Shown here one piece after another: positions 53,202 through 61,032 of a DNA stretch of 64,000 nt. The first letter of the stretch is position 1. Each line of letters begins with the position of its first letter. The stretch covers positions 62,001 to 126,000 of the forward strand of contig NZ_JACXIZ010000013.1 in NCBI RefSeq assembly GCF_014705605.1, read 5' to 3'. The DNA comes from Paenibacillus sabuli. Lineage in GTDB: Bacteria > Bacillota > Bacilli > Paenibacillales > Paenibacillaceae. The notes under the pieces were generated by a model that saw only the letters and a list, made by a program, of their open reading frames with translations, made no database searches and was not told the origin of the DNA. Position numbers and translations under genes: made by a program.

Positions 53202-53230
53202 ATGACGACACAGGCGGGTTGGGCTATAAT
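53202..53230 (+). promoter_or_regulatory. Promoter of the LuxR/MalT-like gene
   Basis: ATGACG (53202-53207), 17-base spacer, TATAAT (53225-53230). Predicted start near 53237 and ATG at 53269, which supports that start over an earlier ATG at 53245 only 8 bases downstream of it. Confidence 0.55.
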
Positions 53231-53268
53231 AGGCGTATGGAACGATGGCGGTCCGCCGGAGGTGTGTG

Positions 53269-55881
53269 ATGCTGCCCGACCCACCCGTATTGCAAACGAA
53301 AATCGCCGTGCCGGTCGTCAAGTCCGGCGAGGTAGCCCGTCCGCGCCTGCTCGAGGCGCTCGATCGCGCCGCCGCGCACCGACTGACGCTGCTCTTTGCG
53401 CCGGCCGGCGCAGGCAAGTCGACGCTGCTGGCGCAGTGGACGGGCGGACGCCGCGAAGCCATAGCCTGGCTGACGCTCGATCCGATGGACAACGACCCCG
53501 CCCGACTCGCGCGCTATGCAGCCGCCGCGCTCGTGCGCGCGCTGCCGGGCCGTGCCGGCGAACGCATCGGCGCACTGGCTGCCTTGCTTCCTCGCATGGA
53601 GATGACGAGCGCAATCGACGCGCTGCTGCACGAGCTTGGCCTGCTGGACCAGCCGCTGCTTTTTGTGGTCGACGACGGACATGCGCTGACGGCGCCTCCT
53701 GTCGTGGAGGCCGTGACGTATCTGATCGGTCATCTGCCGGAGACCGTCCGTCTGGTACTGGCCGGCCGGGGCGAGCCGCCCTTTTCCGCCTCCAGGTGGC
53801 GCGTGCTGGGCGAGTGCGCGCGGATCGATCCGGCATCGCTGCGCTTCACGGAGCCGGAGGCGGCCGCCTTCTACCGGCTCAATGGCGGGCTGCCGCCGCA
53901 TCAGCTGCGCCTGCTGCTGGACAAGACCGAGGGCTGGGCCGCCGGTCTGCGGCTCGCCGCGGAGGCGATGCGCGACGCGGAGGACGCAGAGCGGCTGGTC
54001 GCAGGCTTCTCCGGCTCGCATCGCGACGTCGCCGACTATATGCTGCATGAGGTGATGGCTTCGCTGCCCGCAGCGCTGGCGGATTTTCTCTCGCGCACCT
54101 GTGTGCTGCTCCGCTTCGACGCGGCTGCCTGCGATGCCGTCGCAGGCCGATCCGATAGCGCGCGTCCGCTCCAGCAGCTGCTGGAGCGGGGGGTGTACAT
54201 CCTGCCTTGCGGCCCCGAGCCCGGCTGGTATCGGGTTCATCAGCTGCTGGGCGAATACTTGCGCGACCGGCTCCGGCTGTATGATCCTGCGCTGTGGCGG
54301 GAGAGCCACCGTCGCGCAGCTGTCAGCTTCGCCGCGCGCAGCCTGCTCGACGAAGCGATCGATCATGCGCTGGCCGGGGCGGATTATGCGCTGGCCGAGC
54401 AGCTGCTGCAGGCCCACATCGCGGCCGTGCTGCAGCGCGGCGAGCTGCTTACCTTGCAGCGTTGGCTGAGCTGCTTTCCGCAGCCCGAGACGCTGGGCGA
54501 GCGCCTGTCGCTGCTGCATGCCTTCGTGCTGTTGATGACGGGCCATGCGGAGGCGGCCGAGCAGATTCTGGCCCGGCTGGAGCGAGTTAGCGCCGAGCTG
54601 ACCGGCGGCGCGCGCAAGCGGACACTCCAGAGCGGACTGCTCTTTGTCAAGTCCAATGTCGTTTTCCACACCGGCCGTTTCGAGGAATGGATTGCTTATA
54701 TCGGCGGCTTGCTGGACGAGGAGCTGCCGCAGGATCCGATTTTTTATAACTTCAACTACAACTTGAGCGAGCCTACCGTCCTGCGCACGGATCTCTCGCA
54801 TCGCGGCGCGCTGTCGCCGGAGATGGAGCAGATCGCCCACCTGTTCAGCCGCACGCTCGCGATGCACGGCTGGACAGACGCGCTGATTCATCTGTATGTG
54901 CTGCAATCGCTGAGCGAGGGCTACTACGAATGGAACCGGCTCGCGGAGAGCCGCGAGCTGCTGGCGCGCGTCGGCGCTTCTCCGCGGCTCGGGGAGATCC
55001 CCGGCCTGCTCGTCCCGCATGCCATTGCGTCGGCGCGGCTCTACGCGGCGCAGGCGCGATGGGACCTCGCGCTCGACACGCTCGAGGAGGCCGTGCGGTT
55101 TCTGACCCCCGAGCATGCGCCGCACTGGCGCCGGCAGCTGACAGCGTGCACAGTGCGCGTGCTGCTGCGTGCCGGACGGCTCGACGCAGCCAGGGCCAGC
55201 GCCGCTACCCTCGAGACGGACGCCGCCGACCGCCCCTCCCTGAGCCGGGAATACGAGCACTTGGCCTGGGCGCGCGTGCAGCTCGCCTCCGGGAGACCGG
55301 AGCAGGCGAGACGGCTGCTCGAGCGGCTGCTCCCCCAAGCGGCGCGGCGCCGCAGCATCGTCTGTCTGGTGGAGATGCAGGTCCTGCTGACGCTGTGCGC
55401 CTGGCAGCAGTCGCATAGCCGCGAAGCGCTGGCCGCCCTGCAGGAGGCGCTCCTCGGCGGAGCTGCGCACGGGTACGTCCGCAGCTTCGTCGACGAAGGC
55501 GGCCCGATGCGCGAGCTGCTGCAGGCGTACGCGGCCCAGGCCGCGAGCGGACGCGCAGCCGACGGGGCGAGCGAGGAGGCAGCCCGCTATGCGCGGCGAC
55601 TGCTCGGCATCTGGCCGAACCGGGCCCGGAACGCGCCGGCCGCGTCGGCTGCCTCAGTCGAGCTGATCGAAGCGCTCTCCCCGGCGGAGCTGCGGATGCT
55701 GCGTCTGATCCGGCAGGGCGCCTCCAATCGCGACATCGCCGCCACGCTGTTGCTGTCCGAGGGCACGGTCAAGGTGTACCTCTCGCGCATGTACGACAAG
55801 CTGGGCGTCTCCTCTCGCACGCGGGCACTCGTCGCCGCCGCCGAGCTGGGACTGCTTGAATCGGGAGATCCGCCGTTGTAA
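53269..55881 (+). CDS. MalT-like large LuxR-family (LAL) regulator
   Basis: 870 residues. Begins PPVLQTKIAVPVVKSGEVAR as in MalT/AlkS-type regulators. Walker A LFAPAGAGKSTLLAQW (near 43), Walker B PLLFVVDDGHAL (near 133), a long tetratricopeptide-like helical middle (from about 380) and a C-terminal LuxR HTH: LSPAELRMLRLIRQGASNRD, IAATLLLSEGTVKVYLSRMY. Likely an ATP- and ligand-activated activator of a carbohydrate gene set. The ATG at 53269 has GGAGGTG just upstream. The lactonase gene follows 76 bases after; a shared role in sugar use is inferred. Confidence 0.9.
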   Translation: MLPDPPVLQTKIAVPVVKSGEVARPRLLEALDRAAAHRLTLLFAPAGAGKSTLLAQWTGGRREAIAWLTLDPMDNDPARLARYAAAALVRALPGRAGERIGALAALLPRMEMTSAIDALLHELGLLDQPLLFVVDDGHALTAPPVVEAVTYLIGHLPETVRLVLAGRGEPPFSASRWRVLGECARIDPASLRFTEPEAAAFYRLNGGLPPHQLRLLLDKTEGWAAGLRLAAEAMRDAEDAERLVAGFSGSHRDVADYMLHEVMASLPAALADFLSRTCVLLRFDAAACDAVAGRSDSARPLQQLLERGVYILPCGPEPGWYRVHQLLGEYLRDRLRLYDPALWRESHRRAAVSFAARSLLDEAIDHALAGADYALAEQLLQAHIAAVLQRGELLTLQRWLSCFPQPETLGERLSLLHAFVLLMTGHAEAAEQILARLERVSAELTGGARKRTLQSGLLFVKSNVVFHTGRFEEWIAYIGGLLDEELPQDPIFYNFNYNLSEPTVLRTDLSHRGALSPEMEQIAHLFSRTLAMHGWTDALIHLYVLQSLSEGYYEWNRLAESRELLARVGASPRLGEIPGLLVPHAIASARLYAAQARWDLALDTLEEAVRFLTPEHAPHWRRQLTACTVRVLLRAGRLDAARASAATLETDAADRPSLSREYEHLAWARVQLASGRPEQARRLLERLLPQAARRRSIVCLVEMQVLLTLCAWQQSHSREALAALQEALLGGAAHGYVRSFVDEGGPMRELLQAYAAQAASGRAADGASEEAARYARRLLGIWPNRARNAPAASAASVELIEALSPAELRMLRLIRQGASNRDIAATLLLSEGTVKVYLSRMYDKLGVSSRTRALVAAAELGLLESGDPPL

Positions 55882-55957
55882 TTTCCAGCAGCACTGATCA
55901 TGCAAGACGAATTATTCTAGCAGGACTAATTATTCTATAAGAAGGAGTGATTGCGAA

Positions 55958-57028
55958 ATGACCACCTCTTTGCGTGTATTTCTCGGCTCTTACGCCGATG
56001 CGGAAGGTCCGGGCGTGTATGCCTGCGCCTTCGATGAGACGACGGGGGCGCTGACCCTGATCGACGAGGTGAGCGGCCTGCAGAATCCGACCTTCCTCGA
56101 TATCGATGCCAAGCGCCGCATCTTGTACGCGCTGACGGAGCAGCCCGACGAGCAGGGCGGCCGCGCAGGCGCAGCCGTGGCGATGGAGATCGCGCCGGAC
56201 AGCGGCCGTCTGACGCCGCTGGGCCGCGAGTCGACCGTGCCGGCGCCGACCTGTCACATCGCGCTGGACCGCGAGCGACGCGCGCTGCTGACCAGCAGCT
56301 ATCACGGCGGCCTGGTCGGCTTGTCGCCGCTGCTGCCGGACGGCCGCGTCGCGCCGTGCGCCGACATGCACCGGCACGAGGGAACGAGCGTGCTGCCGGT
56401 GCAGAGCCAGGCCCGCGTCCATTCCGTGTTCATGGATCAGGCGAACCGCTACGCGATCGTCTGCGACCTCGGCCTGGATCGGGTATTCGTGTATCGCCTC
56501 GACCTCGACGCCATGCAGCTGCAGCCGCACGGCGAAGCGGCGGTCGCGCCCGGCTCGGGGCCGCGGCATTTCGCTTTCCATCCGACGCTGCCCTACGGCT
56601 ATGTGATCAACGAGCTCAATGCCACGATCACCGCATTCCGCTATGATGAAGCCCTGGGCGCGCTGGAGGCGATCGGCACGTTCCCGACGCTGCCGGACGG
56701 CTACGATGGGGACAATGCCTGCGCGGATATTCACATCTCGCCCGACGGCCGCTTCCTGTACGGCAGCAATCGCGGACACGACAGTATCGCCGTCTACGCG
56801 ATCGATTCCGACTCGGGCATGCTGACCCTCGTCCAGCACGCGCCGACGCTCGGCGGTCACCCGCGCAATTTTGCGCTGTCGCCCGACGGCCGCTACCTGC
56901 TCGTCGCCAACCGCGACGGCAACCATGTCGTCACCTTCGCCCGCGACGCCGAGAGCGGCAAGCTGACCCCGACCGGACATGAGCTGCAGGTGTCCAAGCC
57001 CGTCTGCGTCAAGTTCGCTTATATCTAA
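55958..57028 (+). CDS. Lactonase-family seven-bladed beta-propeller (6-phosphogluconolactonase-like)
   Basis: 356 residues with repeated propeller strands: LGSYADAEGPGVYACAFDET at the start, then LRPHGEAAVAPGSGPRHFAF-like, GDNACADIHISPDGRFLYGS and GGHPRNFALSPDGRYLLVAN. The repeated H-I-x-x-S-P-D-G-R blades are typical of the YkgB/Pgl lactonase family, which hydrolyses 6-phosphogluconolactone in B. subtilis (YkgB). A catalytic role here, feeding 6-phosphogluconate, would link it with the gluconokinase operon, but this is inference. AAGAAGGAGTG precedes the ATG. Confidence 0.88.
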   Translation: MTTSLRVFLGSYADAEGPGVYACAFDETTGALTLIDEVSGLQNPTFLDIDAKRRILYALTEQPDEQGGRAGAAVAMEIAPDSGRLTPLGRESTVPAPTCHIALDRERRALLTSSYHGGLVGLSPLLPDGRVAPCADMHRHEGTSVLPVQSQARVHSVFMDQANRYAIVCDLGLDRVFVYRLDLDAMQLQPHGEAAVAPGSGPRHFAFHPTLPYGYVINELNATITAFRYDEALGALEAIGTFPTLPDGYDGDNACADIHISPDGRFLYGSNRGHDSIAVYAIDSDSGMLTLVQHAPTLGGHPRNFALSPDGRYLLVANRDGNHVVTFARDAESGKLTPTGHELQVSKPVCVKFAYI

Positions 57029-57250
57029 TAACGCTGAACAACGCTGGACCAGGCCATTCATAACGTTGGACCAAGCCATGCAATACCGCTGAATCAGGCT
57101 ATGCGTGGTCGATCAACCTCCGTTATGCCGCCGGACCGCGCCTGCTTGAAGCTGCTCGCCGTTTACGGTGCCATTATTCGGCGCCGATTGGACAACTTCA
57201 GGGAGGATGGCCGCATCCGATAGCATGCGCGTCGATCCGAATCCACGCGA

Positions 57251-57287
57251 ACGAGGCGGGTTCTCCACATGAGAACCCGCCTCGTTT
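57251..57287. terminator. Strong hairpin downstream of the lactonase gene
   Basis: Perfect 16-base stem AACGAGGCGGGTTCTC/GAGAACCCGCCTCGTT with a CACAT loop, then TTGAGTTT. About 220 bases past the stop; likely a terminator usable in both directions. Confidence 0.65.
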
Positions 57288-57344
57288 GAGTTTAGAAGCC
57301 GAGAGCTACGCTCCGTCTGTAACACACTACCAATCTCGGTCGCT

Positions 57345-57576
57345 CCAGCCTCACTTTTTGCGCTTATTTCCACCATTGGAGCCAATTTCACCGTGTAGCC
57401 TCGTATTTTACGCTTATTTCCACTACTGGAGCCCATTCCGCCGTGTAGCCTCACATTTTGCGCTTATTTCCGCCACCCGAGCAATTTCACTCCTGTAGCC
57501 TCACTTTTTACGCTTATTTCCGCCTTCGGAGCCCATTCCGCCGTGTAAGCTCACATTTTGCGCTTATTTCCGCCAG
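57345..57576. repeat. Tandem repeat, exact 50-base period, nearly five copies
   Basis: The core CGCTTATTTCC starts at 57361, 57411, 57461, 57511 and 57561, so each unit is exactly 50 bases. The rest of the unit (GGAGCC-ATT-C-CCGTGTAGCCTCACATTT) is variable. It lies between the lactonase and a small membrane protein with no gene; the rest of 57029-57707 is also gene-free. Confidence 0.9.
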
Positions 57577-57707
57577 AGCTCATCTTGTTTTCTTGCGCAG
57601 GCCAGCCGAATTTGTGTCCCAATGCATGGTCACGGGCGAGTCCCTCATGTATAATGAATTGTAAGCGTTTATTCTGCTTTAGCGAAAAAGGAGTGTCGCG
57701 AACCGAC

Positions 57708-57929
57708 ATGCGCAAGTATAATTTTATCCGTCCCTTGATGATCCTCATCGTCGCCTATCTCGTCAACAACCTTGCCAGCAACGTCAGTCTGCTGCTCGGA
57801 GCCTCGCAGGATGCCGCCGCCAACATCGGCATCATCGCGATGATCGTGGCCGCGCTCGTGCTGTATACGCGCATGACGCGCCAACGTCGCAACGGTCAGG
57901 GCGGTCAGGGCGACCCGCGCGGCAAGTAG
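57708..57929 (+). CDS. Small membrane protein, unknown
   Basis: 73 residues with two membrane helices (IRPLMILIVAYLVNNLASNV and IIAMIVAALVLYTRM) and a basic, Gly-rich tail (RQRRNGQGGQGDPRGK). The upstream purine block AAAAAGGAG stands 14 bases before the ATG, farther than usual; no better start is visible. No family recognised. Monocistronic, with the tandem repeat just upstream. Confidence 0.6.
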   Translation: MRKYNFIRPLMILIVAYLVNNLASNVSLLLGASQDAAANIGIIAMIVAALVLYTRMTRQRRNGQGGQGDPRGK

Positions 57930-57983
57930 CCCTGGGCCCCCCTGGGCTGCATGAGACTGCCCGCACCGCCGGGCCGCTTCCCC

Positions 57984-59366
57984 TCACCGCTCCGCCTGCC
58001 TGCCGGCCTTCGCATGCGATGCCGTCCGTTCGATGCGGGCGTACACCCAGATCATCGTCGCTAAAACGATCAGCATCAGCGCGAAGTAGATGAAGCCGTA
58101 CATCGACCTGTCGCCGAGCGCAGTGATATTCAGATGGCCTCCGTCGAATTCAGCCGCCTTGCTCACGATCGCGCCGCTGATCGCCCCCGACAAAAAATTG
58201 ACCAGATTGTAAATGCCCATCCCGATCCCCGTCTGCTCCTGCGGCAGCACAGCCGAGACCGCCTTGGCCAGTGCGGTCTGCACGAATGTAAAGGGCACGT
58301 TGATCAGCGGCAGCACGAGCGCGATCAGCCACACCCGGGTACCCGTCACCGCGGAGAGCGCCAACAGCCCCGCCCCCATCGCGAGGAGCGCCGCCATCAA
58401 GGTGTACCGGCTGCCTCTGCGATCGACGAGCGATCCGCCTGCGCGTCCGATGAGCGCCGCCAGCATCGCTGCCGGGAACAGCACGAACCCGATCATGCGC
58501 GCGTCGAGATCGTAGAGCTGACCTAACATCAACGGCGTAAGGATGAAGATGCCGAACACACAAAACAACGCCGCAAAGCTGGCGATCAGGCCATTCACAA
58601 ATGCCGAATTGCGCAGCAGGCTGAGCCGGATGAACGGATTGGGCGCACGCGACGCACGCAGAACGAACAAGCCGGTCAATAAGACGGCTGCCAGCAGCCA
58701 TAATAAGCTGAACTGCGTGACTGCCAGCATCAGAGAAGCGACGCCCGCGCCGAGCAATCCGGCGCCGAGCAGGTCGACCTTCTCTCCGCTGCGCGCGGTC
58801 TCAGCCGGCAGAGCGCGGCGAATGAAGGGCAGCGCGGCGAGCGCCGCTAGGGAAATGAGAAACAAACCATTCCAATGAAACTGTCCTGCGACAAAGCCGC
58901 CCAAAATCGGACCGACGCCGGAGGAAAAGGCAATTGTCGAGGCGATCACCCCCATCACCCGGCCGCGCCGCTCCGCCGGAAAAAAGCGAATCGGAATCAG
59001 CATGACCAGCGCCGGCACGCACGACGCGCCCGCCGCCTGCGCGAAGCGGGCGACCAGCAGCCAGGCAAAGGAGTCGGCAAAAAAACCAAACGCGGACGCT
59101 GCCGCAAACAGCAGCAGTCCCGTCGTGATGAGGCGCTTCAGCGGATACTTGTCCGCCAGCTTGCCGAATAAGAGCGAGCCAAGCGCGTAGAGCACGGAAT
59201 AGCCCGTGACGACCCAGCTCACCGTGGACGAGCCGAGCCGAAAATCGGTCGCGATTGCGGGCAGCGCCACATTAAACATCGTCGCATTCATGACCGAGAA
59301 AAAAAGAACAAAGCAGAGCGCCGCCACCAGTCCCTTCGGCGGCGCTTCTTTTTGCGCATGCTGCAT
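57984..59366 (-). CDS. MFS exporter, DHA2-like (14-helix type)
   Basis: 460 residues with 12-14 membrane helices. FNVALPAIATDFRL in the first helix, motif A LLFGKLADKYPLKRLI, helix-4 ARFAQAAGASCVPALVMLI and helix-5 motif C GVGPILGGFVAGQF are characteristic of drug:proton antiporters of the DHA2 family (TetL/QacA-like). Substrate cannot be deduced. Transcribed leftwards; the start is the ATG at 59366, followed by a charged MQHAQKEAPPKG leader. Confidence 0.88.
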   Translation of the reverse strand: MQHAQKEAPPKGLVAALCFVLFFSVMNATMFNVALPAIATDFRLGSSTVSWVVTGYSVLYALGSLLFGKLADKYPLKRLITTGLLLFAAASAFGFFADSFAWLLVARFAQAAGASCVPALVMLIPIRFFPAERRGRVMGVIASTIAFSSGVGPILGGFVAGQFHWNGLFLISLAALAALPFIRRALPAETARSGEKVDLLGAGLLGAGVASLMLAVTQFSLLWLLAAVLLTGLFVLRASRAPNPFIRLSLLRNSAFVNGLIASFAALFCVFGIFILTPLMLGQLYDLDARMIGFVLFPAAMLAALIGRAGGSLVDRRGSRYTLMAALLAMGAGLLALSAVTGTRVWLIALVLPLINVPFTFVQTALAKAVSAVLPQEQTGIGMGIYNLVNFLSGAISGAIVSKAAEFDGGHLNITALGDRSMYGFIYFALMLIVLATMIWVYARIERTASHAKAGRQAER

Positions 59367-59419
59367 CCCTTGTGTCCGCCTTTCTATGACGTCGTCCGTA
59401 AGGCGTGAAGCCCCCTGCT

Positions 59420-60130
59420 CTAGTAGCCGCTCCCGCTGGCGCCCCCGGCGTCGCTGACGATCGCCACGCTCGCGCTGGCGCCGATGCGTGTCGCGCCGGC
59501 CGCGATCATGCTGCGCGCGGCCGCCAGATCGCGCACGCCGCCCGACGCCTTGACGCCCATCTCAGGTCCGACTGTGCGCCGCATCAGCGCGATGTCCTCG
59601 ACCGTCGCGGCGCCGGGGCCAAAGCCGGTCGAGGTCTTGACGAAGGCCGCGCCCGCGGCTTGCGCGAGTCGGCACGACTCGATCTTCTCTTCGTCGCTGA
59701 GCAGGCCGGTCTCCAGGATGACCTTGACCGGCGCGCGGCCGGCGCAGGCCGCGACGACTGCCGCGATATCGCGGCCCACTTCGTCCGGACGGCCCGACTT
59801 GAGCGCGCCGATATTCATCACCATGTCGATCTCCGTCGCGCCGTCCGCGATTGCGGCGGCCGCCTCGGTCGCCTTCACTGCCGTCGTCGAAGCGCCGAGC
59901 GGGAAGCCCACCACCGTCGTAATGCCGACCTCGCTGCTCTTCAACCGCGCATGTGCGTCGGCGACCCAGTACGGATTGACGCAGACCGTGGCGAAGCCGT
60001 ACCGCATCGCCTCCTCGCACAGCCCCGCGATCGCATCCGCCGTCGCATCCGGCTTCAGCAGCGTATGGTCGATATAGCGCGCCAGCGCCGGCCCTTCCGA
60101 GCCGCCGCGGCTCTTATCTTGTCCACTCAT
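59420..60130 (-). CDS. deoC: Deoxyribose-phosphate aldolase
   Basis: 236 residues, TIM barrel. Cleaves 2-deoxy-D-ribose 5-phosphate to glyceraldehyde 3-phosphate and acetaldehyde. Family blocks: [38 protein letters not shown], the Schiff-base Lys in [14 protein letters not shown] and the second Lys in [10 protein letters not shown]. An ATG at 60130 has AAGGGAAG 7 bases upstream. It is followed by the DHA2 gene on the same strand. Normally part of nucleoside salvage; no other deo gene is seen here. Confidence 0.95.
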   Translation of the reverse strand: MSGQDKSRGGSEGPALARYIDHTLLKPDATADAIAGLCEEAMRYGFATVCVNPYWVADAHARLKSSEVGITTVVGFPLGASTTAVKATEAAAAIADGATEIDMVMNIGALKSGRPDEVGRDIAAVVAACAGRAPVKVILETGLLSDEEKIESCRLAQAAGAAFVKTSTGFGPGAATVEDIALMRRTVGPEMGVKASGGVRDLAAARSMIAAGATRIGASASVAIVSDAGGASGSGY

Positions 60131-60182
60131 CTGAACGCTTCCCTTCCGTATCTTGTACATTCGCGATCTTTGCACGCACGCG

Positions 60183-60809
60183 CTAGCGCCATGCGATCTT
60201 ACAACTGCCGAGCAGCTCCTCGCCCCAATACAGCGCCGGCTCGTCGCCGTCCCGCAGCTCTCCGACGCCCGCCGGCGTGCCGGTATAGACGACATCCCCC
60301 GGCCCCAGGCCGTAGTGCGCGCCGATATGATCGAGCAGTGTCTGCAGATTGAAGATCATCTCGCTGATATGACCGCGCTGCCGCTCCTCGCCGTTGATCC
60401 GCAGGCTGAACATCTCCGCCGACAGCGCCGCCGTCCCCTGGATCGGACGAAAAGCGGTGAGCGGGGCCGATCCGGCAAAGCCCTTGGCCCGCAGCCACGG
60501 ATGGCGCTGCTGCTTGAGCTGCTCCTGCACCTCCCGCAGCGTCAGGTCGAGGCCGAGCGCGAAGCCGTCGATCAGCGCGTCGGCGGGCGCCCCCGCCTCG
60601 TACGGGGCGCCGATGCGGACGACCAGCTCTGCTTCATAGTGAACCGCCCCTTCGTCTCCAGGCAGCTCCACGACGCGCCCGTCCATCGGCTTGAGCGCAT
60701 GCGTCGGCTTCATGAAGAGCATCGGGCTGTCCGGCACGGCGTTGCCCAGCTCTGCGGCATGCATCCGATAGTTCCGACCGACACCGTATACATTGCGAAT
60801 CGCATTCAT
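60183..60809 (-). CDS. Fumarylacetoacetate hydrolase-family protein
   Basis: 208 residues. [16 protein letters not shown] start, [12 protein letters not shown] (metal-binding Glu pair), [13 protein letters not shown] with Asp, [10 protein letters not shown] and the [13 protein letters not shown] end. Members hydrolyse or decarboxylate 2-oxo acids (acylpyruvate, oxaloacetate, 2-keto-4-pentenoate). Substrate unknown. Same strand as deoC with a 52-base gap, so likely cotranscribed. Confidence 0.88.
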   Translation of the reverse strand: MNAIRNVYGVGRNYRMHAAELGNAVPDSPMLFMKPTHALKPMDGRVVELPGDEGAVHYEAELVVRIGAPYEAGAPADALIDGFALGLDLTLREVQEQLKQQRHPWLRAKGFAGSAPLTAFRPIQGTAALSAEMFSLRINGEERQRGHISEMIFNLQTLLDHIGAHYGLGPGDVVYTGTPAGVGELRDGDEPALYWGEELLGSCKIAWR

Positions 60810-60914
60810 CGTGAGATCACGTCTCCTTCGTTATGTAGGACAAGGCAGCTCGTCATGCAAGGCAGCTCGTCGGTTCGTCATTCTCAGTATACCAGCTTGT
60901 CCCGGCGTGACAAA

Positions 60915-60961
60915 GCGGCGCATTCCGACAGCAGGCTGATGCCGACTGTGGAATGCGCCGC
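60915..60961 (-). terminator. Hairpin downstream of the GH30 gene
   Basis: Stem GCGGCGCATTCC/GGAATGCGCCGC (12 bases) around a 23-base loop; on the minus strand TTTG follows. It lies 72 bases past the GH30 stop. Confidence 0.5.
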
Positions 60962-61032
60962 TGCGAATGCGGAAGCGAGTAAATACAGTGTGCCGTGCGC
61001 GTGTCCGGCTCGCGCCTATTCGGCGCCCCCGG

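Noticed and set aside
53224-55470. Minus-strand frame opposite the MalT-like regulator
   Set aside because: Shadow frame; the plus-strand regulator has all expected motifs.
57345-57576. CRISPR array
   Set aside because: The 50-base period is a true tandem repeat without unique spacers, and no cas gene is present.
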